From contig CAMAVB010000028.1 in NCBI GenBank assembly GCA_945861465.1, positions 1 through 46,185 on the forward strand: DNA of 46,185 nt. The letters are read 5' to 3'. Positions 8,365-19,878 of the stretch are shown piece after piece. Source of the stretch: Candidatus Kuenenia stuttgartensis (GTDB lineage Bacteria; Planctomycetota; Planctomycetia; Planctomycetales; Planctomycetaceae). The notes under the pieces are model-generated. The model did no database searches and was not told the origin of the DNA. It worked only from the letters and a program-made list of their open reading frames with translations. A program made the position numbers and the translations under genes. How positions within the stretch are numbered: the first letter of the stretch is position 1; each line of letters starts with the position of its first letter.

Positions 8365-9981
8365 CTAACGCACAACGCCTTCGGAAGCTGACTTCTTACC
8401 GCCGTCTGCGTCTGCAATCTTTGTGACGAGAACCTGAGTCGTCAGCATCAGTCCGGCAATTGACGCTGCATTGGAAAGCGCGTTTCGCACGACCTTTGTC
8501 GGGTCCAGAATTCCGGCTGCTAACATATCGACATATTCATCTTTCGCAGCATCGTAACCCATGGCACCCTTGAGCTGCCGGACTTCGTCTACGATCACAG
8601 CGCCGTCTTTGCCGCAATTGCTGGCGATCGTGCGAGCCGGGGCTTCGAGAGCGCGGATGATAATGTTCACGCCGATCGCTTCGTCACCAGAGACTTCGAC
8701 CTTCTTCACAGCATCAATAGCTCGCAGCAATGCTACGCCGCCGCCAGGCAAAATGCCTTCTTCGACGGCTGCCCGAGTTGCGTGCAGTGCGTCTTCCATG
8801 CGGGCCTTGGTTTGCTTCATTTCCGTTTCGGTGGATGCACCGACTGAAATCACGGCAACACCACCGGTCAGCTTGGCGAGACGCTCCTGAAACTTTTCGC
8901 GGTCGTAATCGCTGTCGGTCTTTTCGATATGATCACGAATCTGCTGCACACGAGTCTTGATGACAGCTGGCTTGCCGGCACCTTCAATGATCGTGCAGTC
9001 GTCCTTGGTGACTTCGACGCGACGAGCACTGCCCATTTGAGCCAGTTCGACGGACTCCAGTTTGATCCCCAGATCTTCGGAAATCAGCGTGCCGCCTGTC
9101 AGAACTGCCATATCACCCAGCATGGACTTGCGACGATCGCCGAAGCCCGGAGCCTTCACAGCACAGATCTTCAGGATGCCCCGCAGCTTGTTGACCACAA
9201 GTGCTGTCAATGCTTCGCCATCAATGTCTTCAGCGATGATGAGCAATTGCTTGCCGGATCGAGCCACTTTTTCCAGCAACGGAACGAACTCACGCAAGCT
9301 GCTGATCTTCTTTTCGAACAGAAGAATCAGGCAGTCTTCCAGCACGCACTTCATATCTTCAGCCTGAGTCACGAAATAAGGGCTGATGTAGCCCTTATCG
9401 AACTGCATGCCTTCCGCGAATTCCAGGGTCGTGCTGTTACCCTTGCCTTCTTCAACAGTGATCACGCCGTCACGACCGACGCGTTCCATCGCGTCCGCGA
9501 TCATGTTACCAATGGCACTGTCGTTGTTCGCAGATATTGCACCGACCTGTGCGATCTGTTTTTTGGATTCAACCGGCTTCGCCTGCTTTTCAAGGCTCTT
9601 CAGAGCAGCTTCCACAGCGAGTTCGATGCCCTTCCGCACAACAGTCGGGTTGGCTCCGAGTGAAATACTGCGGAGACCTTCGCCGTAAATTGCACGAGTC
9701 AGCACGGTGGCTGTGGTCGTACCGTCGCCAGCAGTGTCGCTGGTTTTGCTGGCCACTTCGTTGACCAACTTGGCACCCATGTGCTCGTATGGGTCTTCGA
9801 GTTCGACTTCTTTGCTGACCGTCACACCGTCTTTAGTAACGACCGGGTTGCCGAAGCTTTTGTCGATAATCACATTGCGACCAGTTGGCCCCATCGTGAC
9901 AGCGACTGCTTTCGCCAGTGTCTCCACACCGCGCTGCAGCTTAAGTCGGGCTCGATCGTCAAATAACAGTTGTTTTGCCAC
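8365..9981 (-). CDS. groEL: Chaperonin GroEL, copy without GGM tail
   Basis: A 538-residue 60-kDa chaperonin. The start is a GTG at 9981: AAGGAG (9990-9995) sits 8 nt upstream and the protein then begins [14 protein letters not shown] as the family does. It has [21 protein letters not shown] (ATP site), the apical domain and the conserved [11 protein letters not shown]. The C-terminus ([15 protein letters not shown]) lacks the Gly-Gly-Met repeats that normally line the folding cavity, and this distinguishes it from the other copy in the window. It is downstream of groES on the same strand. Divergent tails usually indicate paralogues with different client sets; that is inference here. Confidence 0.96.
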   Translation of the reverse strand: MAKQLLFDDRARLKLQRGVETLAKAVAVTMGPTGRNVIIDKSFGNPVVTKDGVTVSKEVELEDPYEHMGAKLVNEVASKTSDTAGDGTTTATVLTRAIYGEGLRSISLGANPTVVRKGIELAVEAALKSLEKQAKPVESKKQIAQVGAISANNDSAIGNMIADAMERVGRDGVITVEEGKGNSTTLEFAEGMQFDKGYISPYFVTQAEDMKCVLEDCLILLFEKKISSLREFVPLLEKVARSGKQLLIIAEDIDGEALTALVVNKLRGILKICAVKAPGFGDRRKSMLGDMAVLTGGTLISEDLGIKLESVELAQMGSARRVEVTKDDCTIIEGAGKPAVIKTRVQQIRDHIEKTDSDYDREKFQERLAKLTGGVAVISVGASTETEMKQTKARMEDALHATRAAVEEGILPGGGVALLRAIDAVKKVEVSGDEAIGVNIIIRALEAPARTIASNCGKDGAVIVDEVRQLKGAMGYDAAKDEYVDMLAAGILDPTKVVRNALSNAASIAGLMLTTQVLVTKIADADGGKKSASEGVVR

Positions 9982-10060
9982 TTCTAAGGCTCCTTCAGCG
10001 TCTAAGTCGCTGCAATGATTTTGGGTATTTTCAAGTGAACTAATGGACAAAGTCAGCGAA

Positions 10061-10092
10061 CGACACGACACCCGAATACGAGTGTCCTGTCG
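10061..10092 (-). other. Stem-loop between groES and groEL
   Basis: Arms 10061-10071 and 10082-10092 (CGACACGACAC against GTGTCCTGTCG) pair at 10 of 11 positions with a 10-base loop. There is no U-tract. It may be an mRNA processing or stability element setting the groES to groEL ratio, or chance. Confidence 0.5.
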
Positions 10093-10108
10093 TTGTCTTC
10101 AGGCACGA

Positions 10109-10396
10109 CTAAACCAGCTTTGCCAGAATATCGCTCTCGCGCAGAATCTTGACTTCTTCGCCATCGATTTCGATTTCTGTTCCGCCGTACTTGCCAAACA
10201 GTACCTGGTCTCCAACCTTAACGCTGATCGGTGATCGCTCACCGCTATCCAGCATGCGACCCGGGCCGACAGCGATCACAGTGCCACGCTGCTGCTTTTC
10301 TTTCGCAGCGTCCGGCAGCACAATTCCGCCAGCCGTGGTTTCTTCAGCTTCGTTTGGACGAACAACCACACGGTCATCAAGAGGATTGATTTTCAT
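10109..10396 (-). CDS. groES: Co-chaperonin GroES
   Basis: A 95-residue GroES, the heptameric lid of GroEL. It starts [29 protein letters not shown], which contains the mobile loop ([10 protein letters not shown], residues 19-28) that binds GroEL, and it ends with [26 protein letters not shown] lies upstream of the ATG. It is flanked by groEL genes on both sides, all on the minus strand, so one co-chaperonin probably serves both. Confidence 0.97.
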   Translation of the reverse strand: MKINPLDDRVVVRPNEAEETTAGGIVLPDAAKEKQQRGTVIAVGPGRMLDSGERSPISVKVGDQVLFGKYGGTEIEIDGEEVKILRESDILAKLV

Positions 10397-10509
10397 TCGA
10401 GTTAGCTCCGTAAATTCCGAGCTCAGCCCGGAGTGTTATGTAAATTGAATTCAGACAAGAAAATATTTGATATCAGCACGTGAATAAGAGACCGAGGACA
10501 GGCCACGGG

Positions 10510-13216
<2,707 letters not shown>

Positions 13217-13414
13217 ATGCTTGTTCTCAGTCGAAAAATCGGGGAATCAATACAGATCGAAGGAGGCATTCGCGTGACGGTAACGGAAGTCCGTGGCGGT
13301 CGTGTTCGTCTTTCAATTGAAGCACCGTCAGATGTGCGAGTCCTTCGCAAAGAAATCGCAGATAACGTGACGAAACCGCCCTCGATTGAGATATCGTCGG
13401 ACGTGGACGATTAG
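13217..13414 (+). CDS. csrA: Carbon storage/translational regulator CsrA
   Basis: A 65-residue CsrA starting MLVLSRKIGESIQI. This is the RNA-binding homodimer that blocks or stabilises target mRNAs at GGA-containing sites. The conserved R44-type RNA-contact residue lies in APSDVRVLRKEI. It is a single-gene unit with a strong intrinsic terminator directly after it. CsrA often controls motility and carbon metabolism, and in flagellated bacteria FliW antagonises it; no fliW is in the window. Confidence 0.96.
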   Translation: MLVLSRKIGESIQIEGGIRVTVTEVRGGRVRLSIEAPSDVRVLRKEIADNVTKPPSIEISSDVDD

Positions 13415-13435
13415 TTTCAGTTGGCCTCCGGAACG

Positions 13436-13488
13436 AGCCAGAGGCGCAAGTGATGCCGCGATTGCTTCACTTGCGCGTCTGGCTTTTT
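13436..13488 (+). terminator. Intrinsic terminator of csrA
   Basis: Stem arms 13436-13453 and 13467-13484 pair at 17 of 18 positions around a 13-base loop and are followed by a T-run (TTTTT). It begins 22 bp after the csrA stop. Confidence 0.9.
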
Positions 13489-13608
13489 CATGCGCCAGGA
13501 AACCTGATGAGGATCTCGCGATTGACTTGCCGTCGCTGACTTAAACTCAGAAGATGACTCCGGCAGGCACGATTTCAACCGTTAGCGTCGCGACTTTGAG
13601 GCCACTTT

Positions 13609-14163
13609 ATGGTGATGCGGAATCTCGTCGAGTTTGCCATTATCGCGGGAGTATGGATTGCATCGCTGGAGTTGCTGAAGTCCGATGTGTCGGTCGTGAT
13701 GGCGCTCACAGTTTTGATCGTGATCAGTCTCGCGAAAACAGCGTTCTTTGGTGCCGAGAACATTCGTCAGCTCGCTGAGGCGACTCGGTCCAATATGGCC
13801 TATCATCGCTTCATGTTGCTAATGCTGGTCAACATGGTGCAGATTATTCTGTCGTTTGGGCTGGATTATCATTGCCTACAAACACTGAGTCCGGAGAGCT
13901 TCAGCGTTGTACTCAAATCGCCGACGCAATTCGAACTGGTCTTTGAATTTCTGTACGTCAGCACGCTGAACTTTACATTCTTCGGATATGGTGACGTCAC
14001 GCCTCAGACAGTTCCTGCCAAGTTTATTACGATGACTGAGATCGTGCTGGCATTTGTGACTGTGATTTTTCTGCTTTCCGATTTTATCAGCCTGAAAGAA
14101 TCGCTGACGAAAGACGGCGGAAAAATTTCCGTCGATAACTCAGGCAACACGGCAAAGACCTGA
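13609..14163 (+). CDS. Two-pore-helix type ion channel (Ion_trans_2), K+-selective-like filter
   Basis: A 184-residue membrane protein with hydrophobic segments at about 8-24, 29-46, 68-86 and 140-160. Between the last two lies a pore helix followed by FFGYGDVTP (filter GYGD), matching the potassium-channel selectivity filter except that the usual T-x before GYGD is F-F. The short acidic/polar C-terminal tail has no regulator domain. It would sit in the inner membrane and pass K+ or other cations. The start ATG-GTG-ATG is weakly supported by its leader; a second ATG two codons on is equally possible. Bcp begins 65 bp downstream. Confidence 0.8.
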   Translation: MVMRNLVEFAIIAGVWIASLELLKSDVSVVMALTVLIVISLAKTAFFGAENIRQLAEATRSNMAYHRFMLLMLVNMVQIILSFGLDYHCLQTLSPESFSVVLKSPTQFELVFEFLYVSTLNFTFFGYGDVTPQTVPAKFITMTEIVLAFVTVIFLLSDFISLKESLTKDGGKISVDNSGNTAKT

Positions 14164-14228
14164 TGCCTGAGAGTACTGGACATGTTTTTTAGCCTTAACA
14201 TCCATTTATTTCGAAAGAACAACCCTCA

Positions 14229-14708
14229 ATGGCAGACTGGATTGAACCACCGGCAAAAGCCCCTGCATTTTCACTTAAAGCGACAGACGGCTCGACCATA
14301 AAGTTGTCGCAACTTAAAGGACAGCCGGTTGTGCTTTACTTCTATCCCAAAGACGACACCCCCGGCTGCACAAAAGAGGCGTGTGCTTTTCGCGATCGAT
14401 TGGCGGAAATCCAGGAGCTTGGTGCAGTTGTGCTGGGCGTCAGTGCTGATGACGTGACGAGTCACAAAAAGTTTTCCGAGAAGTTCAGTCTGAATTTTCC
14501 TTTGCTGGCCGACACTGACCACACGATGGCAGAGCAATACGGTGCCTGGCGCGAAAAAAACATGTACGGCAAGATCTCAATGGGGATTCAACGATCGACG
14601 TTTCTCATTGATGCCAAGGGTGTCGTGGCAAAGGTTTGGAAAAAAGTGTCGGTCGATGGCCACGACCAGCAGGTGATCGATGCACTGACGGCCCTGGCGG
14701 AACCTTGA
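14229..14708 (+). CDS. bcp: Thioredoxin-dependent peroxiredoxin (Bcp/PrxQ)
   Basis: A 159-residue PrxQ/BCP-type peroxiredoxin that reduces peroxides using thioredoxin. The peroxidatic cysteine is C47 in [14 protein letters not shown] and the likely resolving cysteine is C52, the five-residue spacing of the BCP subfamily. The catalytic T and R partners are also visible (T44; [10 protein letters not shown]). It is cytosolic. The downstream glycosylase follows after 29 bp, so the two may be co-transcribed as an oxidative/alkylation damage pair. Confidence 0.95.
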   Translation: MADWIEPPAKAPAFSLKATDGSTIKLSQLKGQPVVLYFYPKDDTPGCTKEACAFRDRLAEIQELGAVVLGVSADDVTSHKKFSEKFSLNFPLLADTDHTMAEQYGAWREKNMYGKISMGIQRSTFLIDAKGVVAKVWKKVSVDGHDQQVIDALTALAEP

Positions 14709-14737
14709 ACCTGCATTTTACAGATTGAGAACTCCCA

Positions 14738-15355
14738 ATGGAGTTTGATTCCACTGAAGTCCGCAAGGGTCTGCGAGTTCTCTGCAGGAATGATCTTTCG
14801 CTTGCGCGCGTCGTGCGAAATGTCGGGCCATTTACATTGAAGCCTGATCCGGGGGGATACGAGATTCTGGTGCGATCAATCCTCTCACAGCAGATCTCTG
14901 TGGCTGCCGCTCGGACGATTCGCGGACGATTACAGGCGTTGCTGCCTGCAGGAAAACTGACGGCGAAGAATCTTGATGCATTGTCAGATGACCAATTGCA
15001 GGCGGTTGGCGTATCGCGTCAGAAGCAAACCTATCTGCGGCATCTGACGTCCTGCACTCTTGATGGCACCATTAATTTTCGTCGGATTGCCAAGGGATCC
15101 GATGACGACGCCGTTGAAGAGCTCATTCAGATCAAGGGTATCGGGCGCTGGACAGCTCAAATGTTTCTGATGTTCTCGCTTGGTCGGATTGACGTGTTCG
15201 CCCCGGACGATCTTGGACTAAGAAATGCGGTTCAGAAATTGTACGAATTGCCGGAAAAACCGACTCGGTCCGAACTGGAACAACATGCCGACAAGTGGCG
15301 ACCCTATCGCACGATAGCATCATGGTATTTGTGGCGATCACTGGAACAAAAGTAA
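14738..15355 (+). CDS. DNA-3-methyladenine glycosylase II (AlkA-type HhH-GPD)
   Basis: A 205-residue HhH-GPD base-excision glycosylase that removes alkylated bases. The helix-hairpin-helix is LIQIKGIGRWTAQMF (about 129-143), followed by the catalytic aspartate in DVFAPDDLGL (D158 is the best candidate). The region ILVRSILSQQIS is the usual N-terminal helical signature. It is shorter than E. coli AlkA because it lacks the N-terminal beta domain, as many bacterial homologues do. It lies directly after bcp on the same strand. Confidence 0.92.
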   Translation: MEFDSTEVRKGLRVLCRNDLSLARVVRNVGPFTLKPDPGGYEILVRSILSQQISVAAARTIRGRLQALLPAGKLTAKNLDALSDDQLQAVGVSRQKQTYLRHLTSCTLDGTINFRRIAKGSDDDAVEELIQIKGIGRWTAQMFLMFSLGRIDVFAPDDLGLRNAVQKLYELPEKPTRSELEQHADKWRPYRTIASWYLWRSLEQK

Positions 15356-15507
15356 TCGCCAATGTATACCAATGTGAGACACACGTGGTGCCAATTTGAC
15401 ACACATTGTGCGAATGAGAGAATCTGAAGCGCGCCCCTGCGACACAGTTTTCGAATCGTTGGTGGCAGACATATGAAGTATTCCGCGCGGTTGAGGACCC
15501 ATTTTTG

Positions 15508-15537
15508 TTTAACCGCGTGGGCAACGCCCCGCGCTTT
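15508..15537 (+). repeat. Dispersed repeat, AACCGCGTG...GCGCT family, copy 1
   Basis: The sequence TTTAACCGCGTGGGCAACGC followed by CCCGCGCTTTG resembles copies at 15611-15636 (opposite strand) and 18891-18918 (same strand), which share TTTAACCGCGTGCCCA and GGGCCGCGCT. It is a short dispersed element with no coding role visible. Confidence 0.7.
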
Positions 15538-15540
15538 GTA

Positions 15541-15604
15541 TTTCAAATTTCAAATTTCAAATTTCAAATCTCAAATACGAAATCTCAAATACGAAATCTC
15601 AAAC
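15541..15604. repeat. AT-rich tandem repeats (7-mer x4, 14-mer x2)
   Basis: TTTCAAA is repeated four times exactly at 15541-15568. It is followed by two exact copies of TCTCAAATACGAAA at 15569-15596 and a partial third. It is non-coding, and its length may vary between strains by slippage. Confidence 0.92.
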
Positions 15605-15635
15605 AGAACAAGCGCGGCCCGCTGGGCACGCGGTT

Positions 15636-15877
15636 AGGACCGTTCGAGAAATAATTGACCGCATCCTCCTCTCCCTTGGAAGGGGAGAGGGCAGGGTGAG
15701 GGGCAACGCCGTTAAGTATTTGATAGTGTCAGATCCAGCGAATAACCCCCTCATCCGGCCTCCGGCCACCTTCTCCCCCTTCCAGGGGGAGAAGGGACTT
15801 CGAGAAACCGTGTGAAAACACGACGATAAATCCTTAACGGCGTTGTAAAAAGAGACAGTTATTTCTCGAGAGGTTCT
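15636..15877. repeat. 242-bp palindromic MITE-like element
   Basis: Terminal arms 15636-15657 and 15856-15877 pair at about 18 of 22 positions (core TCGAGAAATAA). Nested inside are a perfect 12-bp pair (AACGCCGTTAAG at 15705-15716 with 15833-15844) and two self-complementary segments (CTCTCCCTTGGAAGGGGAGAG near 15670; CTTCTCCCCCTTCCAGG near 15771). A partial copy of the CCCTCACCCTGCCCTCTCC segment lies at about 5216. The whole would fold into one long hairpin. No coding capacity. Confidence 0.75.
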
Positions 15878-15985
15878 TCGACGAGTCTGGCACACTTATT
15901 GCCACGGAACGAACCGTGCAGACGATCGTGCGAGCGAATCGCCGATTGCTGCGCGTACGCCACAAAACTCAAGAGGAAATTACGC

Positions 15986-16405
15986 ATGCGCAAGAACGAT
16001 TCGGTGTCTCATGTGATGACGAAAGACGTCGTCAAACTCGACTACAATGATCCGGTCTCCACGGCTCGCAGGCTGTTTGAGTATTCCGGAATTCATCATT
16101 TGCCAGTCGTCCGGGGCAACGAAATTGTCGGCATCCTGACATGGACGGATTTTCTGCGCATCAGCTTTGGCGAATTCGGCAATCAGGACGTCCGCAGTCT
16201 CGACGCGATGCTCGACCACACGTACCAGCTCAAAGACGTCATGAAAGCTGATCCGGTAACGATGCCACTTTCTGGCACAGTGCGCGATGCCGCCCAGTTG
16301 CTCAGCAGCAGCGGGTTTCATTCCGTGCCCGTTGTCGATGGGAAAAAGCTCGCGGGGATTGTCACATCGACGGACTTGATTCGATATCTTGTGGATCAGT
16401 ATTGA
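15986..16405 (+). CDS. Two-CBS-domain protein
   Basis: A 139-residue protein made only of a pair of CBS domains (Bateman module): residues about 8-62 (VMTKDVVKLDYNDPVSTARRLFEYSGIHHLPVVRGNEIVGILTWTDFL) and 83-135 (VMKADPVTMPLSGTVRDAAQLLSSSGFHSVPVVDGKKLAGIVTSTDLI). The start at 15986 is chosen for AGAGGAAA about 7 nt upstream and family length. Such proteins usually sense adenine nucleotides and regulate a partner; none is evident next to it. Cytosolic. Confidence 0.9.
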   Translation: MRKNDSVSHVMTKDVVKLDYNDPVSTARRLFEYSGIHHLPVVRGNEIVGILTWTDFLRISFGEFGNQDVRSLDAMLDHTYQLKDVMKADPVTMPLSGTVRDAAQLLSSSGFHSVPVVDGKKLAGIVTSTDLIRYLVDQY

Positions 16406-17036
16406 TGTGAATGCAAAGCCCGACTCGTCCAGCGGACAGTGCGACGACACTTGTGGCGGGCTATGCCAGCAACACTCAGTCAAGGTGAACACAAAAACTG
16501 TGTTTTCATTCGCGAACGAGCACCTGCGGCGGAAAAATGAATCTCAGGAAGGCGACATTTTCAACGCTTGCTAAACAGTGAGCGAATTCGCTGTCCATTC
16601 TCTGCGATTCGGCTCCGCCGCATTTTCGTCCCAAAATGTCATATTTCCCGCGAAACTTTCCTACTGCTGCGGTGTTCAGGGCTCCAAAGGGCGCAGAAAT
16701 CTCCCGACAGTGCCGCGTTGCGCGGCCATGACTGCCGGTAAGTTTCGTGATTCTGCCAAGGGAACGGGGCCGACTGATTCTGAACTTCCGTGTTTGCAGG
16801 CTTCGGTTGAGCAGACCCAGTCGACCCCATTCCCTTGGCACAATGACACAATCGATGTCGGACAGGGTATCCGATCCGGCATGTCGATTTCCAGCCAGTC
16901 GATGCGGAATCGATGAGCCCGATACTTCTTTGCGAAGTAGTGTGATACAATGATGGGCGTCGTGCGTAGCGGATCTGAATGCGCGACAAACTCCAACGCC
17001 TGCCACGAGCCCATCCCCCCTGTTTGTTGATCCGTT
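16406..17036. other. Gene-less region before the DUF1501 gene
   Basis: Open frames exist on the minus strand (up to 198 codons at 16506-17102) but they are arginine/serine-rich, run into the start of the DUF1501 gene and match nothing recognisable. I see no strong palindrome here. The last 100 bases probably carry the promoter of the DUF1501 gene. Confidence 0.55.
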
Positions 17037-18491
17037 ATGCATAGCACGCACTGCCAACGTTTTCGTCCTGCGGCTCAGACTCGCCGGGAACTGCTTCAGC
17101 ACCTTGCCGGTGGATTTGGTTCAGTCGCGATGACACATCTGCTGGCGTCGGGGAATTCGCGAGCGGAAGAGGTAAACTCACGACCACCAATATCCAATGA
17201 GGGTCTCACACCGAAGCCTACTCATTTCGATCCAAAAGCGCACAGCGTCATTTTCCTTTACATGGATGGAGGCGTATCGCAGGTCGATTCATTCGATCCG
17301 AAGCCGCATCTGGACAAATGGAATGGGAAGCCGTTTCCGACAAAGATTGAGCCGACGCAATTCAATAACATCGGAAATACACTCGCCAGTCCGTGGAAGT
17401 TCCAGCAGTATGGTGCCAGCGGAATCCCGGTAAGTGACCTGTTTCCGCATACGGCAAAGCACGTCGATGACCTTGCGGTGATCCGGTCGATGACATCGAA
17501 TTTTCCGGAACACACGAATGCAAATTACTTTTTGCATACCGGGTCCGGTCTTCAGGGACGCCCGTCGATGGGGGCCTGGTTTGGTTATGGTCTGGGAACC
17601 GAATGCCAGGATCTTCCGCACTTCGTGGTCCTCAATGGCGGACTCATTCCGCCGGGTGGGCTCGACAATTTCGGCAGCGGATTTCTTCCGGCAAGTTATC
17701 AGGCGTCTGTGTTTCGCATCAGCGATCCTCCCGTGGCGGACATCAATCGCCGCGAATCGAGCGACGAACTTCAAAAGCGAAAGCTGGCCCTCATTCGACA
17801 ACTGGATCAGCAGGCTGCGGAACGATTTGGGCATGACGATCAGGTGGAATCGGCCATTCGAAATTATGAACTCGCCGCGCGGATGCAACTGGCCGTTCCC
17901 GATCTGATGAATCTGAATGAAGAGACGAGGGAGACTCAGGAGATGTACGGCATCCTGGATGAGTTTCCTAACACCACGACGTTTGGAAAGCAGTGCCTGC
18001 TGGCACGGCGACTTGTGGAACGAGGCGTGCGTTTTATCGAGCTGACGTGCCCCGGCGGCAACGGTGATCGGTGGGATCAGCATGCCAACCTTGTGGACGG
18101 GCACACGAAGAACGCCAAGTCGGTCGATAAGCCGATCGCCGGCCTGCTGTCCGATCTCAAACAGCGGGGCCTGCTGGAACGGACGCTTGTCGTTTGGTCT
18201 GGTGAATTCGGACGGACGCCGTTCGCTCAGGGAAATGACGGTCGCGACCACAATCAGTATGGGTTTTCCATGTGGATGGCCGGTGGAGGAATTCGGGGCG
18301 GCACGATTTACGGTGCCACAGATGAATTTGGATACAAGGCTGTTGAGAACAAGGCGGAGATGCACGACCTGCACGCCACGATGCTCCACCTGCTGGGAAT
18401 CAACCACGAACAACTCACCTACCGCTTCAGTGGCCGCGACATGAGATTGACCGATGTGCACGGTGTGGTGCTGAAAGATGTGCTATCGTAA
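17037..18491 (+). CDS. DUF1501 exported protein (sulfatase-fold)
   Basis: A 484-residue DUF1501 family protein of the alkaline-phosphatase/sulfatase fold, strongly expanded in planctomycetes. The N-terminus has a Tat-like signal (TRRELLQHLAGGFGSVAM, from residue 15). Family motifs include VIFLYMDGGVSQVDSFDPKP, LAVIRSMTSNFPEHTNANYFLHTG, WDQHANL and VVWSGEFGRTPFAQGNDGRDHNQYGFSMWMAGGGIRGG, with the D/H residues expected for metal binding. The usual partner, a DUF1549/DUF1553 cytochrome-like protein, is not adjacent, so this is an orphan copy. The substrate is unknown. Confidence 0.94.
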   Translation: MHSTHCQRFRPAAQTRRELLQHLAGGFGSVAMTHLLASGNSRAEEVNSRPPISNEGLTPKPTHFDPKAHSVIFLYMDGGVSQVDSFDPKPHLDKWNGKPFPTKIEPTQFNNIGNTLASPWKFQQYGASGIPVSDLFPHTAKHVDDLAVIRSMTSNFPEHTNANYFLHTGSGLQGRPSMGAWFGYGLGTECQDLPHFVVLNGGLIPPGGLDNFGSGFLPASYQASVFRISDPPVADINRRESSDELQKRKLALIRQLDQQAAERFGHDDQVESAIRNYELAARMQLAVPDLMNLNEETRETQEMYGILDEFPNTTTFGKQCLLARRLVERGVRFIELTCPGGNGDRWDQHANLVDGHTKNAKSVDKPIAGLLSDLKQRGLLERTLVVWSGEFGRTPFAQGNDGRDHNQYGFSMWMAGGGIRGGTIYGATDEFGYKAVENKAEMHDLHATMLHLLGINHEQLTYRFSGRDMRLTDVHGVVLKDVLS

Positions 18492-18543
18492 CGTTCCGTG
18501 CGTAGGCTGAGTTCTGACAAGAGTCAATGTTGTCAACGGCACC

Positions 18544-18882
18544 GTGATCTGGACGGTGATCTTTGAAGCGGTCACCTGCCTGCTGGAATTTGGGCTGCCG
18601 CTGGAATCGACTCGTGACACGGCCTCGACGATCGGCATATTAACGTTTGGACTGCGGATTCATCACAGTGACATCGGCGTCGCGCTGATTCCGATCGCGG
18701 TGTTGTTTGAAAGACGCTGGCCTCAGATCGCGCGGCAAGTACTGATGATCGGCATGGGGCTTGTGCTGAGCGACCTCATTCACCACCTTATCGTGCTCTG
18801 GTACTTCGTGGGAAGTCCGCAGTTCGATCTGTTTTACGTGCGTCTTGGAATGCAATCTTTCTCAACGGTGGAATCTCTGTAG
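18544..18882 (+). CDS. Small hydrophobic membrane protein, unknown
   Basis: A 112-residue frame starting at GTG, 52 bp after the DUF1501 gene. It contains three or four hydrophobic segments (about 2-18, 43-53, 66-90) with histidine pairs (LRIHHSDIG; LSDLIHHLIVLWYF) that look like conserved positions of a membrane protein. I do not recognise a family. Support comes from the ordered hydrophobic pattern and sensible composition. The start is uncertain. Confidence 0.55.
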   Translation: MIWTVIFEAVTCLLEFGLPLESTRDTASTIGILTFGLRIHHSDIGVALIPIAVLFERRWPQIARQVLMIGMGLVLSDLIHHLIVLWYFVGSPQFDLFYVRLGMQSFSTVESL

Positions 18883-19508
18883 GGGAATCCTTTAACCGCG
18901 TGCCCACCGGGCCGCGCTCGTCCGCACGTGGCCCCAGAACGCGGTCCGCTGATTCCATTGTACCTCTAGTAAATCTTGTAACTTCTTGTGGCCTGCAAAC
19001 CGCAGACGCGCGAAAAACAAATGAACGAATAATGCTGGCCACAAAAACTCACAAGAGTCACAAGAGTATGAACAGGTCCGAGGGCTGAATCACGCTACTT
19101 TTGATTTGAGACTGCCATCTCTTCGACTTGGGTTGTCAGCGAAGCCCGCGCCAAGTTCTTCGAACACGGAAAAGTCATTGTGCGGGCTGGACACGATGTT
19201 CGGCTTCGCGTGGCCAGAAACGAGTGCGTCGAGCGGAGCGGCGTGAGCCCTCCGGCACAAAGTTTTTGTACCAGCAACCTGACGCATTCCGCTCGCCAAT
19301 TCTCTCAATCATGACCGCCAGAAGAATCCGTTCGAACAGAACGAAAGGGAATACGAACAACTCTCCGCTGCCGAACGACAGATCGACGTCTGTTCGTTCA
19401 CATCCACAGAGCCTCCAAGAAATGGACAAACATAACGTAGTTTGGTAAGGTTTGGATCGTTTTGGGAGTCACACCAAGGGTAGTGCAGGGATTTTGAGGT
19501 AATTTGAG
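18883..19508. other. Intergenic region with dispersed repeats
   Basis: No supported gene. At 18891-18918 is a third copy of the TTTAACCGCGTGCCCA repeat. At about 19231-19256 is a copy of the GAGCGG...GGCGTGAGCCCTCCG motif seen at 2293. The end (19430-19508) has GAGGT upstream of the HTH gene start. Confidence 0.6.
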
Positions 19509-19709
19509 ATGGATAACCTACGGGACTTCCTGCGAATCTCGGAAGCTGCTGAGTATCTCGGCGTTTCACCGAACACTCTCCGCAACTGGGAGAACGCTGG
19601 CAAGATCGCTGCCCATCGCCATCCGGTGAACGGTTATCGGCTCTTTACGAAATTGGAGCTTGATGCATTATTGAGTCAATTGCAGGAGCCTCCTCCGGCC
19701 CGAACTTAA
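19509..19709 (+). CDS. MerR/excisionase-type helix-turn-helix protein
   Basis: A 66-residue stand-alone DNA-binding protein. Residues 8-46 (RISEAAEYLGVSPNTLRNWENAGKI, then GYRLF) are a winged helix-turn-helix of the MerR/excisionase family. There is no dimerisation coiled coil or effector domain, so it resembles phage excisionases, IS607-type resolvase N-termini or small regulators. It precedes the ATPase/DUF4276 pair by 170 bp on the same strand and could regulate that module; this is inference. Confidence 0.82.
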   Translation: MDNLRDFLRISEAAEYLGVSPNTLRNWENAGKIAAHRHPVNGYRLFTKLELDALLSQLQEPPPART

Positions 19710-19878
19710 AGTTGCAACGGGCAAGGAGCATTTAACTCGCTCGAAATTCGGCTACATAGCAGCCACTATTCACGCCAAATGCTTTGTTCAAGAACGTTCC
19801 AGTCAACAGAGGGCGGGAGTTGGGAACGCCAAGTTCTCATACGACTGGCTGACCATCAGGAAGAAAAAGAAAAACAAG

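Larger units (their letters stand above)
15356..15985. other. Repeat-dense intergenic region
   Basis: No supported gene. It contains a tandem repeat block at 15541-15604, two inverted copies of an AACCGCGTG repeat (about 15508-15537 and 15611-15636), and a 242-bp palindromic element at 15636-15877. The last 90 bases form the leader of the CBS gene. A frame from TTG at 15899 opens into the CBS protein, but that extension is not family-like. Confidence 0.7.

Noticed and set aside
10397-10440. Possible CIRCE (HrcA operator) upstream of groES
   Set aside because: Fragments resembling the half-sites (AACACTC; GAGCTAA) are present, but matches are 6-7 of 9 and the spacer is not 9 bases. No hrcA is in the window.
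15541-15604. CRISPR-like array
   Set aside because: The units are 7 and 14 bases in direct contact without spacers, so this is a simple tandem repeat.
16506-17102. 198-codon minus-strand frame before the DUF1501 gene
   Set aside because: Arginine/serine-rich, overlaps the DUF1501 start in antisense, no ribosome-binding site and no recognisable domain.
17289-18461. 390-codon minus-strand frame
   Set aside because: Lies entirely antisense to the well-supported DUF1501 gene and shows no domain.
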